Of a stretch of 32,324 nt of DNA, positions 8,905 through 18,325 are shown piece after piece. The notes beneath the pieces were generated by a model. The model worked only from the letters and a program-made list of their open reading frames with translations. It ran no database searches and was not told the DNA's origin. The position numbers and the translations under genes are program-made. The DNA comes from Minisyncoccota bacterium (GTDB lineage Bacteria > Patescibacteriota > Minisyncoccia > Phycocordibacterales > UBA9973). The DNA lies in assembly GCA_016649835.1 (NCBI GenBank), contig JAENWX010000005.1:1-32324 (forward strand). The letters are read 5' to 3'. Each line of letters opens with the position of its first letter. Positions within the stretch are counted from its first letter, which is position 1.

Positions 8905-9955
8905 TGCATTAAAAATTTTCCTACCAGCAATAATGAGTTTCGTTGTGGGTATTTTACTTACTCCTGTTGCTACACATTATTTTTATAAATATAAAATGTG
9001 GAGACGAACATCAAGAAGCGAAAACATTGCCAAAAGTGCGACTGGTGGATTTGCCCAAATCCATGACGAAAAAGCAGAAGTTTCTACTCCTCGCACAGGA
9101 GGAATGATTATTTGGATATCAGTTATTGTAACAATTGCAATTTTATTTTTGGTAGACACTATTTTTAAAAGCAATCTAAGTAGTAAATTGTATTTTATTA
9201 GTAGAAACCAAACTTTATTACCATTTTTTACTTTAATAGTAGCGTCTCTTGTTGGCTTAGGAGATGATTTTCTACAAATATTTGGCCGTGGTAAGTGGAC
9301 AACAGATCCAATTGTTTTGCGATATATAAAAGTTGGTATTATTTTATTACTAGGAACTATGATAGGTTTGTGGTTTTTTATAAAATTAGGAGTATCTGAT
9401 TTGTACATTCCTTGGTATGGATTTATAAATTTGGGTTATTTATTTATTCCATTTTTTATTTTAGTTATGTTATCTCTCTGGTCTTCTAGTGTGATAGATG
9501 GTATAGACGGACTATCTGGTGGTGTTATGGCTTCTATATTTATGGCTTATACACTTATAGCTTATTTCAATAACCAATTAGACATAGCGGCATTCTGCGC
9601 TGTTATAACAGGAGGAATAATAGCATTTCTTTGGTTTAATATTCCACCAGCACGTTTTTATATGGGAGAAACTGGGATGATAGGCCTTACTGTTACTCTC
9701 TCTGTAATAGCATTCATGACAGATACTGTTCTTCTTCTTCCTATTATTGCATTTCCACTTTTTATTACTTCACTTTCTAATGTAATACAAATGGCATCTC
9801 GCAAATTTAGAAATGGGAAAAAAGTTTTTTTATTTGCACCACTACATCACCACTTTGAAGCATTAGGATGGCCAAAATACAAAGTAACGATGAGATATTG
9901 GATTGTAGGCATAATGACATCAATAATAGGAGTTATTATTTCTTTTATTGACTAG
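8897..9955 (+). CDS. mraY: Phospho-N-acetylmuramoyl-pentapeptide transferase
   Basis: Multi-TM, STPRTGG, GLGDD, IDGIDGLSGG, FYMGETGMIGL, APLHHHFE motifs. Confidence 0.95.
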   Translation: MTNALKIFLPAIMSFVVGILLTPVATHYFYKYKMWRRTSRSENIAKSATGGFAQIHDEKAEVSTPRTGGMIIWISVIVTIAILFLVDTIFKSNLSSKLYFISRNQTLLPFFTLIVASLVGLGDDFLQIFGRGKWTTDPIVLRYIKVGIILLLGTMIGLWFFIKLGVSDLYIPWYGFINLGYLFIPFFILVMLSLWSSSVIDGIDGLSGGVMASIFMAYTLIAYFNNQLDIAAFCAVITGGIIAFLWFNIPPARFYMGETGMIGLTVTLSVIAFMTDTVLLLPIIAFPLFITSLSNVIQMASRKFRNGKKVFLFAPLHHHFEALGWPKYKVTMRYWIVGIMTSIIGVIISFID

Positions 9956-9970
9956 CAAATATTTAACAGG

Positions 9971-11086
9971 ATGAAAAATAAAAAAATAGATAAAGTATTT
10001 TTAGGAATAGTTATTGCGCTCGTGGTAATCGGATTGATTACTTTTACTTCTGCGTCCCTAGGTATTCTTGCTAAAAATGAAATCAAATTTTATGGCGTTA
10101 TATCCGGACAATTTATTTTTGGATTTCTTGGTGGATTGGTTGCTCTGTATATTGGTTTAAAAATTCCATTTAAAATACTCAGGCAATATTCATTAATTAT
10201 TTTTGTGATTTCAATTATTTTAACTGGGCTAGTTTTTATCCCAGGGATAGGGCAGTCCCATGGAGGAGCTAGTAGATGGGTAGATATTTTAGGATATTCT
10301 TTTCAGCCTGTTGAATTTTTAAAAATAGGATTTATTATTTATTTTGCAGCATGGCTGTCTTGGGCTAAGGGAAAAGTAAAAGACCCACTTTTTAGCATAT
10401 TACCTCTGTTTATTTTTTTAGGAATAATATCAGTAGTTTTACTTAAACAACCTGACACCAAAAGCTTAATACTTATTACCAGCACTGCTCTTATAATGCT
10501 TTTTGTATCCGGTACTCCCATAAGATATATTCTTGGTATTTTTGCGGTAGCTCTTCTTGCTTTTGGAGTTTTAGTATATTTCAAACCATATCTTAAAGAG
10601 AGAATTAATACTTTTATAAATCCAAGTGCAAATAGTCTTGGTTCTTCATACCAACTTCAGCAGTCTTTAATAGCTGTAGGTTCAGGAGGTCTTTTTGGAA
10701 GAGGACTTGGTCAAAGTATTCAAAAATTTAATTATTTACCTGAACCACAAGGAGATTCTATTTTTGCAGTTATAGGAGAAGAGCTTGGGTTTGTAGGTAC
10801 TTCACTACTTATTATATTATATTTATCATTTGCTATGAGAGGTTTTCGTATTGCTATTCGCAACGCACCAGACTCGTTTAGTAAGCTACTTGTTATAGGA
10901 TTCATTAGTATTATCACCGCTCAGTCTTTTATGAATATGGCATCTATAATAGGAGTCTTTCCTTTAACAGGAGTGCCACTGGTATTTATATCTCACGGGG
11001 GAACAGCACTACTTTTATCATTAGGAATGATAGGTATAATTTTAAATATTTCACGCTTTCAAAGCAAAACATTGCTAGAAAGATAA
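9971..11086 (+). CDS. FtsW/RodA/SpoVE family lipid II flippase/glycosyltransferase
   Basis: GASRWVDILGYSFQPVEFLKIGFIIYFAAWL...GRGLGQSIQKFNYLPEPQGDSIFAVIGEELGFVG...SHGGTALLLSLGMIGI. Confidence 0.93.
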   Translation: MKNKKIDKVFLGIVIALVVIGLITFTSASLGILAKNEIKFYGVISGQFIFGFLGGLVALYIGLKIPFKILRQYSLIIFVISIILTGLVFIPGIGQSHGGASRWVDILGYSFQPVEFLKIGFIIYFAAWLSWAKGKVKDPLFSILPLFIFLGIISVVLLKQPDTKSLILITSTALIMLFVSGTPIRYILGIFAVALLAFGVLVYFKPYLKERINTFINPSANSLGSSYQLQQSLIAVGSGGLFGRGLGQSIQKFNYLPEPQGDSIFAVIGEELGFVGTSLLIILYLSFAMRGFRIAIRNAPDSFSKLLVIGFISIITAQSFMNMASIIGVFPLTGVPLVFISHGGTALLLSLGMIGIILNISRFQSKTLLER

Positions 11087-11157
11087 TAAAAAATAAGATA
11101 TAATAAAAGGCAATAGCTACTAGGAACTAGATACTAGGTGCTAGCCATTCAAATTAA

Positions 11158-11225
11158 ATTTTGATAAAAGTACATATTATTAACAATAATTTATAAGATA
11201 CGTCCCATCTAATGAGGGACTATCA
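11158..11225 (+). repeat. Partial tandem copy of the murG-type SCIR element (right half only)
   Basis: TTTTGATAAAAGTACATATTATTAACAATAATTTATAAGATACGTCCCATCTAATGAGGGACTATC nearly repeats 11284-11350. Confidence 0.85.
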
Positions 11226-11238
11226 CGAGAGGGATTTA

Positions 11239-11357
11239 TCCCGTTAGAGATGTGTATGTTATCTTTCTAACAGGAGTTTAAGATTTTGATAAAGTGTATA
11301 TTATTAACAATATTTAATCAGATACGTCCCATCTAATGAGGGACTATCTCTAACGGG
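11239..11357 (+). repeat. SCIR element, copy 4 (murG)
   Basis: TCCCGTTAGAGATGTGTATGTTATC...GTCCCATCTAATGAGGGACTATCTCTAACGGG|ATGAAA; 119 bp. Confidence 0.88.
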
Positions 11358-12485
11358 ATGAAAATATTACTTACAGGCGGTGGCACAGGAGGACATTTTT
11401 ATCCTCTTATAGCTATAGCAGAAAAACTTGTTGAAGTTGCTGACAAACAAAAGATTATAGATCTGAAGCTTTATTATATGTCCGATAAACCATACGACAA
11501 ACGTATGCTTTTTGAAAACAAAATAACATTTGTTCAAATACCTTCTGGTAAAATGCGAGTGTATTTTTCTATTAAAAACTTTTTTGATATGTTCAAAACA
11601 GTAACAGGAGCATTTTTCGGTTTACTAAGTATGTTTTTTATTTATCCTGATGTTGTTATATCTAAGGGTGGATATGCAGCTTTTCCCGCTGTTTTAGCTG
11701 CTAAACTACTTCGAATACCTGTTATTGTTCACGAATCAGACTCATATCCGGGCAGATTGAATGTCTGGACGGCCAAATTTGCTTGGCATGTAGCTATTTC
11801 TTGGCCTGAAGCAGCTGAATATTTACCAGAAAGCAAAACAGCTTTAACAGGTCAGCCAATTCGTAAGGAAATTTTACACGGTGATTCCAACGGAGCTCAT
11901 GAATATTTTAAATTGGATCCTAAAATTCCTACTATTCTTGTCTTGGGTGGTTCACAAGGAGCTGAAACAATAAATAATATTATAGTAGATACATTACCGG
12001 AATTGCTTTCTGAATTTCAAATTATTCACCAGACAGGAATTAATAATATTAAAGAAGTTTTAGGAAGGTCAAAATTGATTATGGATAAAAATCCAAACAT
12101 CGACAGATACGTACCTGTTCCATATTTAAATAACTTGGCTACACGTATGGCGGCAGGATGCTCCAACCTAATTATTTCTCGTGCTGGTTCTGCTATTTTT
12201 GAAATAGCATCATGGGGGATTCCTTCTATTATTATTCCTATAACAAATTCAAACGGAGACCACCAGAGAAAAAATGCATACAACTATGCTCGTAGTGGAG
12301 CATGTGAAGTTATAGAAGAAGCAAATCTAACCTCTCATTTGTTTGTTTCCGAAGTAAAAAAGTTACTCTCATCCCAAGAAAAACTTTCTAGAATGAAAGA
12401 AAGCGCTCTTTCATTTGCAACACCTACAGCCGCAGAGAAAATTGCCCAGTCCGCAATCGATATAGCAATGACTCACTACCAATAA
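11358..12485 (+). CDS. murG: UDP-GlcNAc:lipid I GlcNAc transferase MurG
   Basis: ILLTGGGTGGHFYPLIAIAE...ILVLGGSQGAETINN...LIISRAGSAIFEIASWGIPSIIIPI. Confidence 0.96.
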   Translation: MKILLTGGGTGGHFYPLIAIAEKLVEVADKQKIIDLKLYYMSDKPYDKRMLFENKITFVQIPSGKMRVYFSIKNFFDMFKTVTGAFFGLLSMFFIYPDVVISKGGYAAFPAVLAAKLLRIPVIVHESDSYPGRLNVWTAKFAWHVAISWPEAAEYLPESKTALTGQPIRKEILHGDSNGAHEYFKLDPKIPTILVLGGSQGAETINNIIVDTLPELLSEFQIIHQTGINNIKEVLGRSKLIMDKNPNIDRYVPVPYLNNLATRMAAGCSNLIISRAGSAIFEIASWGIPSIIIPITNSNGDHQRKNAYNYARSGACEVIEEANLTSHLFVSEVKKLLSSQEKLSRMKESALSFATPTAAEKIAQSAIDIAMTHYQ

Positions 12486-12489
12486 TTAT

Positions 12490-13974
12490 ATGGATACTAA
12501 TTTAACTAAAAAAGTTGTTACTCGTTTTGCACCTTCACCAACAGGTTTTGTTCATGTGGGTAATATACGTACTGCTTTGTATGCTTGGGCTTTTGCAAAA
12601 AAAAATAATGGTACTTTTATATTAAGAATTGAAGATACAGATAAAGCTCGTGAAGTAGAAGGTTCTATTGAACATGTTATTGCTTCACTTAAATGGGTTG
12701 GAATTGAATGGAATGAGGGTCCAGATATTGGTGGACCTAATGCTCCATATAAACAATCCGAGAGATTAGATTCATATCTTAAATATGCAAAAATATTAAT
12801 AGATAAAGGTTTGGCTTATTCTGATCCATATACCGAAGAGGAAGTAGAGGTATTTCGCAATAAAGCAGATGAAGAAAAAAGACCATTCTTATATAGAGAC
12901 CATCGCCCAGAAAACCCACCGATATGGGATGGTAAAAAACCACTTCGATTTAAAGTTGCAAATGTAAAAAGTTATGAATGGGACGATATGGTTCGTGGTC
13001 ATTTAAAAGCTGGACCTGAGGCACTCGATGATTTTATTTTGATTAAAGGTGATGGATATCCAACTTACAATTTTGCTCATATTATTGACGACTTAGAAAT
13101 GGGTGTAACCCATATCATGCGTGGTGATGAGTTTATATCTTCAACACCAAAATTTCTGTCATTGTATGACGCACTAGAGATAAAAAGACCTGAACTTGTA
13201 ATGCTTCCTCCTATTATGGGATCTGGTGGTAAAAAAAAGTTAGGCAAAAGAGATGGAGCAAAAGACTTTTTAGAATACAAGAATGAAGGATATTTACCAG
13301 AGGCTATGATGAACTTTCTTGCTTTTATTGGCTGGAATCCAGGAGGTGATAAAGAAATAATTACACCAGCAGAATTTATAAATCTTTTTGACATCAAACA
13401 AATTCATATAAGTGGGGGACAATTTAACGAAGAAAAACTTGATTGGATAAATCATGAGCATTTGAAATTGCTACCTATTGATAAACAAGTAGAGTATATT
13501 TCAAATTATCTTCCAGAAAATATAAAAAAATTACCAAATTATTCTAGTGATAAACTTAAAAGTATTACTCCTATTGTTTTAGAAAGAATTCAAAATGGAA
13601 AAGATTTGGTTGAAATGGTCAACAATGGTGATATTACTTATTATTTTAGCCAGCCTACTTATTTGAAAGATTTATTATTTTTTAAATCATCTAAAATACC
13701 TCAAGATAATAAATATGAAATACTATCTTCATATCTTACTCATACAGTTTCTTTATTAAAAGAAGTTTCTGATTCAGATTTTAATAAAGATAATGTTAAA
13801 GATAAAATTTGGGCATACACAGATGAAGTTGGCAGAGGGGATGTTTTATGGCCAATGCGTTTTGCTTTGTCTGGTTTAGACAAATCACCAGACCCATTTA
13901 TTCTGGCAGAAATTCTCGGCAAAGAAGAAACTCTAAATCGTTTAAATAATGCAATAAAAATTCTAAAAATATAG
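12490..13974 (+). CDS. gltX: Glutamyl-tRNA synthetase
   Basis: VVTRFAPSPTGFVHVGNIRTALYAWAFA...LGKRDGAKDFLEYKNEGYLPEAMMNFLAFIGWNPG. Confidence 0.96.
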   Translation: MDTNLTKKVVTRFAPSPTGFVHVGNIRTALYAWAFAKKNNGTFILRIEDTDKAREVEGSIEHVIASLKWVGIEWNEGPDIGGPNAPYKQSERLDSYLKYAKILIDKGLAYSDPYTEEEVEVFRNKADEEKRPFLYRDHRPENPPIWDGKKPLRFKVANVKSYEWDDMVRGHLKAGPEALDDFILIKGDGYPTYNFAHIIDDLEMGVTHIMRGDEFISSTPKFLSLYDALEIKRPELVMLPPIMGSGGKKKLGKRDGAKDFLEYKNEGYLPEAMMNFLAFIGWNPGGDKEIITPAEFINLFDIKQIHISGGQFNEEKLDWINHEHLKLLPIDKQVEYISNYLPENIKKLPNYSSDKLKSITPIVLERIQNGKDLVEMVNNGDITYYFSQPTYLKDLLFFKSSKIPQDNKYEILSSYLTHTVSLLKEVSDSDFNKDNVKDKIWAYTDEVGRGDVLWPMRFALSGLDKSPDPFILAEILGKEETLNRLNNAIKILKI

Positions 13975-13991
13975 TATACTGTAAGGTATAG

Positions 13992-15305
13992 ATGAAAAAA
14001 TTTATTCTTTATACTGTTTTTATAATATATTGTGTATCATTATTACCGCTTCAGACTTTTGCTCTGACAGCAGAAGAGGTGCGTAAGCAAATAGATGATC
14101 TAAATAGCAAGATAGAAGTAGGAGATGAGATAATTAAACAATATAAATCTCAAATAACACAAACCAGTACACAAAAAAATACTCTAGCTAATTTAATAAA
14201 AGAATTAACCCTAACTAGAAGTAAATTAATTAAAGAAAAAGAACAAATTCAAAATAAAATATCCGCAACCGGGTTAGTAATAAAAAATATTTCCGGCAGT
14301 ATAGAAGAAAAAGAAAAATCGTTAAATATATCCAAAGAATCTTTAATTAAATTAATCAAAGATTTAAATCAAAATGAAAATGTTCCACTTATAGAAAGAC
14401 TTCTTTCAAAAGAGAGTTTTATTGATTTTAGTCGTGACTATAACAACATTTTAAGTATAAATGAAAAAATAAGAGAAAATATAATTGATGTTTCTTTAAC
14501 CAAAAAACAATTATTATCTTCAAAAACAGAAAAGGAGGAAGAGCAAACAAACCTGACATCGCTCAAGAATACATTAGTTCAAAAAGAACAGGTTGTTAAT
14601 ACAACAAAGAAAGAAAAGGATATTTTACTTAATCAAACTGAAAATGAAGAAGCTAAATACCAAAAATTACTCGCTGAACAAATAAAAAGGAGGGATACTT
14701 TTGAGAAAGCACTAGAAGAATATGAAGCAAGCCTTAAATTTATTTTAAATCCAAAATTAATTCCCAAGGCTGGATCAGAGGTGTTATCTTGGCCGCTAAG
14801 TTCCATATTAATAACATCCTTATATGGAGATAGATGTTTATTAAAATTATATGGTACTTGTAAGCCTCATTACGGATTAGATTTTAGAGCTGCAGTTGGA
14901 ACACCTGTAATGGCAATGACAGGGGGGGTAGTAGAAGGCACAGGAAACACTGATGTCGCTTGTCAGGGCGCATCTTTTGGTAGATGGATATTTATTAAGC
15001 ATGATAATGGATTATCTAGTACATATGGACACCTATCCGCAATAAATATAAAAACTGGAGATCGTGTAAAAACTGGAGATACTATTGGCCTATCTGGTGG
15101 AACAAAAGGAGTGTTTGGGTCAGGATCATCAACAGGTCCGCATTTACACGTTTCTGTTTATGCATCTGATGGAGTTAGTGTCGATACTGTTCCAAGTAAT
15201 ACCTGTAAAGGAAAGATTTTTACACAACCAATTGCAGCAAAAACTGCCCATATTAACCCAGCTGACTATTTACCAACAATAACTTCTGCAATGATTAAAA
15301 AGTAG
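13992..15305 (+). CDS. Secreted coiled-coil M23 (LytM/EnvC-like) peptidase
   Basis: Signal peptide, coiled coil, then HYGLDFRAAVGTPVMA...SSTYGHLSAINIKTGDRVKTGDTIGLSGGT...GPHLHVSVY. Confidence 0.92.
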   Translation: MKKFILYTVFIIYCVSLLPLQTFALTAEEVRKQIDDLNSKIEVGDEIIKQYKSQITQTSTQKNTLANLIKELTLTRSKLIKEKEQIQNKISATGLVIKNISGSIEEKEKSLNISKESLIKLIKDLNQNENVPLIERLLSKESFIDFSRDYNNILSINEKIRENIIDVSLTKKQLLSSKTEKEEEQTNLTSLKNTLVQKEQVVNTTKKEKDILLNQTENEEAKYQKLLAEQIKRRDTFEKALEEYEASLKFILNPKLIPKAGSEVLSWPLSSILITSLYGDRCLLKLYGTCKPHYGLDFRAAVGTPVMAMTGGVVEGTGNTDVACQGASFGRWIFIKHDNGLSSTYGHLSAINIKTGDRVKTGDTIGLSGGTKGVFGSGSSTGPHLHVSVYASDGVSVDTVPSNTCKGKIFTQPIAAKTAHINPADYLPTITSAMIKK

Positions 15306-15345
15306 TGTTTTTAAAAACATAAAGTGATATAATATAATTATAATT

Positions 15346-15681
15346 ATGAATGACGATGAAAGAAAACCAAGATTTCGTGTAAACATTTTATCATTGATTA
15401 TTTTAATAATAATCCTTGTTTTTGTGTTCAAGTCTGAAATAGCAACCCAGATTAAATCTCCAGAGTTTGAAGAGAAAATTACTAGCTTTCAAAAGAATAT
15501 ATTAATTTTTCTTGACGATAAAATTCTAACTCCTATAAAAGAAAAAGCAGTTGAATTTTTTGTAGAAACAACTAATGAAAAACTTCAAAAAATACAAGAT
15601 AATTTTTCAGAAAATGTATTAAAGCTGCCAAGTATTGAAGATGTAGAAAATGCTTCTGATTTGAATGGGGAGCCATTATAA
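15346..15681 (+). CDS. Single-TM small protein, unknown
   Basis: 111 aa, N-terminal TM segment; -10-like TATAAT upstream. Confidence 0.6.
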   Translation: MNDDERKPRFRVNILSLIILIIILVFVFKSEIATQIKSPEFEEKITSFQKNILIFLDDKILTPIKEKAVEFFVETTNEKLQKIQDNFSENVLKLPSIEDVENASDLNGEPL

Positions 15682-15725
15682 AAACTCATCTGGGGCTGGG
15701 TTTTTTAATTAATACTAAATAATTT

Positions 15726-16427
15726 ATGAAAACAAATATTATATTCCTTTCTGTATTATTTTTGCTAATAGCGGGATCAATTGTTAGTTATACCTATATG
15801 CAAAAATCTAAACAGCCCGTTGTTGTACAAGGGAACGCGTCTTTTCCAGAGATTAAAAAAGAAGAAATTATTCAGCAATCCGATACAATTGTGATTGCAC
15901 AAGTAAAAAGTCAAAATAGCTTTAAGGCCCCATCAGAAATTAGAGAAAATAATGAAGATGTCATTACAAATGTTACTCTTTCTATAGAAAAATATCTTCG
16001 TAATTATAACAATAATTCTTTTCAGGAAATTATTGTACAAACGCTTGGCGGAACTGTTGAAAATTTAACTATGAATTTTGAAGGGACACCAACTTTTAAG
16101 GATGGTGAACGTGTTATTGTATTTTTAAAGAAAAAAAATAATAATGTTTTTACTGTATATGGTTGGGCTCAAGGGAAATACTCTATTAGTAGCGACGGAG
16201 AAGTAGGAATGGGAGAGCAAGAACTTTCATATTTTCAAAATGTGTTTGGCTCAAATCTTACTCTTGCTGAAATTGAAAATCAAATTGATTTATTTAAAAA
16301 TATCCCTCCTAAAAATGACATCTCTAACCTCGATTATTCTTTAGAAAATCAGAATGGAAATGTTAATGATAAAAACAGTGAGGCTAATTCTGTGTTAGAA
16401 AAATCGATTCAAATAGAAGTGGAATAG
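15726..16427 (+). CDS. Secreted/membrane-anchored hypothetical protein
   Basis: 233 aa, N-terminal signal anchor. Confidence 0.65.
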   Translation: MKTNIIFLSVLFLLIAGSIVSYTYMQKSKQPVVVQGNASFPEIKKEEIIQQSDTIVIAQVKSQNSFKAPSEIRENNEDVITNVTLSIEKYLRNYNNNSFQEIIVQTLGGTVENLTMNFEGTPTFKDGERVIVFLKKKNNNVFTVYGWAQGKYSISSDGEVGMGEQELSYFQNVFGSNLTLAEIENQIDLFKNIPPKNDISNLDYSLENQNGNVNDKNSEANSVLEKSIQIEVE

Positions 16428-16444
16428 CGAATACATTTCATTTT

Positions 16445-16670
16445 CACACGCGAAGCACGCAGGTGCTGGGACCGTGAGTACACTTATCGATTCTTACAGA
16501 ATCTGTACACCCATTCGCTCCGATGTCCATCGGAGAACGAAAAGTCTTTCGATTCCCAGTGGGACCGTGAGTACACTTATCGGCTACCACGTAGCCATGT
16601 ACTTTTCGCTCTGGCTAATGCCAGAGAACGAAAAGTCTTTCGATTCCCACACGCGAAGCACGCAGGTGCT
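16445..16670. repeat. Tandem structured GC-rich module (two ~90-nt copies) bounded by 23-bp direct repeats
   Basis: CACACGCGAAGCACGCAGGTGCT at 16445 and 16648; modules 16467-16558 and 16560-16649 share GGGACCGTGAGTACACTTATC and AGAACGAAAAGTCTTTCGATTCCCA but carry different perfect hairpins. Confidence 0.85.
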
Positions 16671-16675
16671 TCGCT

Positions 16676-16731
16676 CTCGGGCACAATAAAAAAATTCTAG
16701 CAAAAGCTAGAATTTTTTTATTGTGCCCGAG
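16676..16731. repeat. Perfect inverted repeat (26-bp arms, 4-nt loop) overlapping tRNA-Leu 3' end; core acts as terminator candidate
   Basis: CTCGGGCACAATAAAAAAATTCTAGC-AAAA-GCTAGAATTTTTTTATTGTGCCCGAG. Confidence 0.95.
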
Positions 16732-16806
16732 GTGGGAATCGAACCCACATCCCTTACGAGACACGATTTTAAGTCGTGCGCGTATACCAGTTCCGCCACT
16801 CGGGCA
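16724..16806 (-). tRNA. tRNA-Leu (anticodon UAA)
   Basis: TGCCCGAGTGGCGGAACTGGTATACGCGCACGACTTAAAATCGTGTCTCGTAAGGGATGTGGGTTCGATTCCCACCTCGGGCA; class II variable arm, CCA not encoded. Confidence 0.95.
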
Positions 16807-16883
16807 ATTCGTCTTTAAAACCAAAACACCTTCATATAATTACATAATTTTCAAAATTTTACAAATTTTGATATACTCTTCAT

Positions 16884-18299
16884 ATGTCAAAACAGTATTA
16901 TACAACAATAGGCCTAGAGGTTCACGCTGAATTAAATACCAAATCAAAAATGTTTTGTGGTTGTATTAATAATCCCGACGAGAAAACTCCAAACGTAAAC
17001 ATTTGTCCCATATGTATGGCACATCCTGGAACATTGCCAGTCATAAATAAAAAAGCTGTAGAAAGTGTTATCCGAGTAGGTTTAGCAATAGGTGCTAAGA
17101 TAGCAGACTTTACTGAGTTCGACCGTAAAAATTATTTCTATCCAGATATTCCAAAAGCGTATCAGATTTCTCAATATAAATTTCCAATAGTTTCTGGGGG
17201 TAAATTAAATGGTGTTGATATTACACGCGTGCACCTAGAAGAAGATACCGCAACTTCAAAACACGACAAAGGGGATTATTCTCTTGTTGATTTTAACCGT
17301 GCAGGTGTTCCTCTTATGGAGCTTGTTACAGAACCAGTTATTCATTCTTCAAAAGAAGCAGGAGACTTTGGAAGAGAATTGCAATTACTTTTAAAATACC
17401 TTGGAGTGTCTGAAGCCAACATGGAAAAAGGTCAAATGCGCGTAGAACTTAATATCTCTATATCAGAAGACAAAGACAAGCTTGGAACTAAGTGTGAAGT
17501 TAAAAATATAAACTCGTTTAAAGCTGTGGAAAGAGCTGCGGAATATGAAATAAAAAGAATGTCAGAACTTCTTGATAAAAATCGTGGAGATGAGATAGTG
17601 CAGGAGACTCGAGGCTGGGATGAAAACAAACAGTCCACTTTTTCACAACGTTCAAAAGAAAATGCAAATGATTATAGATATTTTCCAGATCCAGATTTAC
17701 CAAAATTATTTTTAAGTAAAGCATTTGATAATGAAAAAATAGAAAGCAAATTACCTGAACTTCCTGAAACCAAAAGAACTCGTTATATAAATGACTTTGG
17801 AATTAAAAACGAAGATATAGAAAGTTATATTGTAGACCAAAACTTAGGAATCTATTTTGAAGAAGTTGCTAATATTTTAAATAGTAAAGATAAAATTAAA
17901 AACGCTTCAAATTATATTACTTCAGACTATCTTGGAATGAAAAAAGTAAATTCTGATATTTCGCTACCTTCTTCTAAAAATTTTGCAGAATTAATACAAA
18001 TGATAAGTGAAAGCAAAATCTCTTCTCGTGGAGCTAAGGACATACTGGCTATGATAGTATTAAAAGATGAGTCACCACTTAAAATTGCAGAGGAAAAAGG
18101 TTTAATACAAAACCATGACGAGGGCGCGCTCAAAGAAATTGTTCAAAAAATAATTGATGCCAATCCTGAAATAGTAGCTACTTACAAAGGAGGAAAAGAA
18201 AATGCAATAATGTCTTTGGTTGGACAGATTATGAAAGAAAGCAAAGGAAGTGCAAATCCTGCTTTAGTTCAAAAAATATTAAAAGAATTGTTGTCATAA
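16884..18299 (+). CDS. gatB: Asp/Glu-tRNA(Asn/Gln) amidotransferase subunit B
   Basis: IGLEVHAELNTKSKMFCGC...CPICMAHPGTLPVINKKAVE...DFNRAGVPLMELVTEP. Confidence 0.97.
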   Translation: MSKQYYTTIGLEVHAELNTKSKMFCGCINNPDEKTPNVNICPICMAHPGTLPVINKKAVESVIRVGLAIGAKIADFTEFDRKNYFYPDIPKAYQISQYKFPIVSGGKLNGVDITRVHLEEDTATSKHDKGDYSLVDFNRAGVPLMELVTEPVIHSSKEAGDFGRELQLLLKYLGVSEANMEKGQMRVELNISISEDKDKLGTKCEVKNINSFKAVERAAEYEIKRMSELLDKNRGDEIVQETRGWDENKQSTFSQRSKENANDYRYFPDPDLPKLFLSKAFDNEKIESKLPELPETKRTRYINDFGIKNEDIESYIVDQNLGIYFEEVANILNSKDKIKNASNYITSDYLGMKKVNSDISLPSSKNFAELIQMISESKISSRGAKDILAMIVLKDESPLKIAEEKGLIQNHDEGALKEIVQKIIDANPEIVATYKGGKENAIMSLVGQIMKESKGSANPALVQKILKELLS

Positions 18300-18325
18300 A
18301 TTTTAGTAGTTCAACTACTAAAATT
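18299..18325. repeat. 27-bp palindrome, copy 1 (3' end of transposase)
   Basis: AATTTTAGTAGTT-C-AACTACTAAAATT. Confidence 0.95.

Noticed and set aside
16445-16670. CRISPR array
   Set aside because: Only two repeat units, spacers absent, internal hairpins vary; no cas genes in the window.
16474-16930. Short ORFs 16474-16689 (+), 16615-16824 (-), 16721-16930 (+)
   Set aside because: They run through the structured tandem repeats and tRNA-Leu; RNA-type sequence, not protein-coding.
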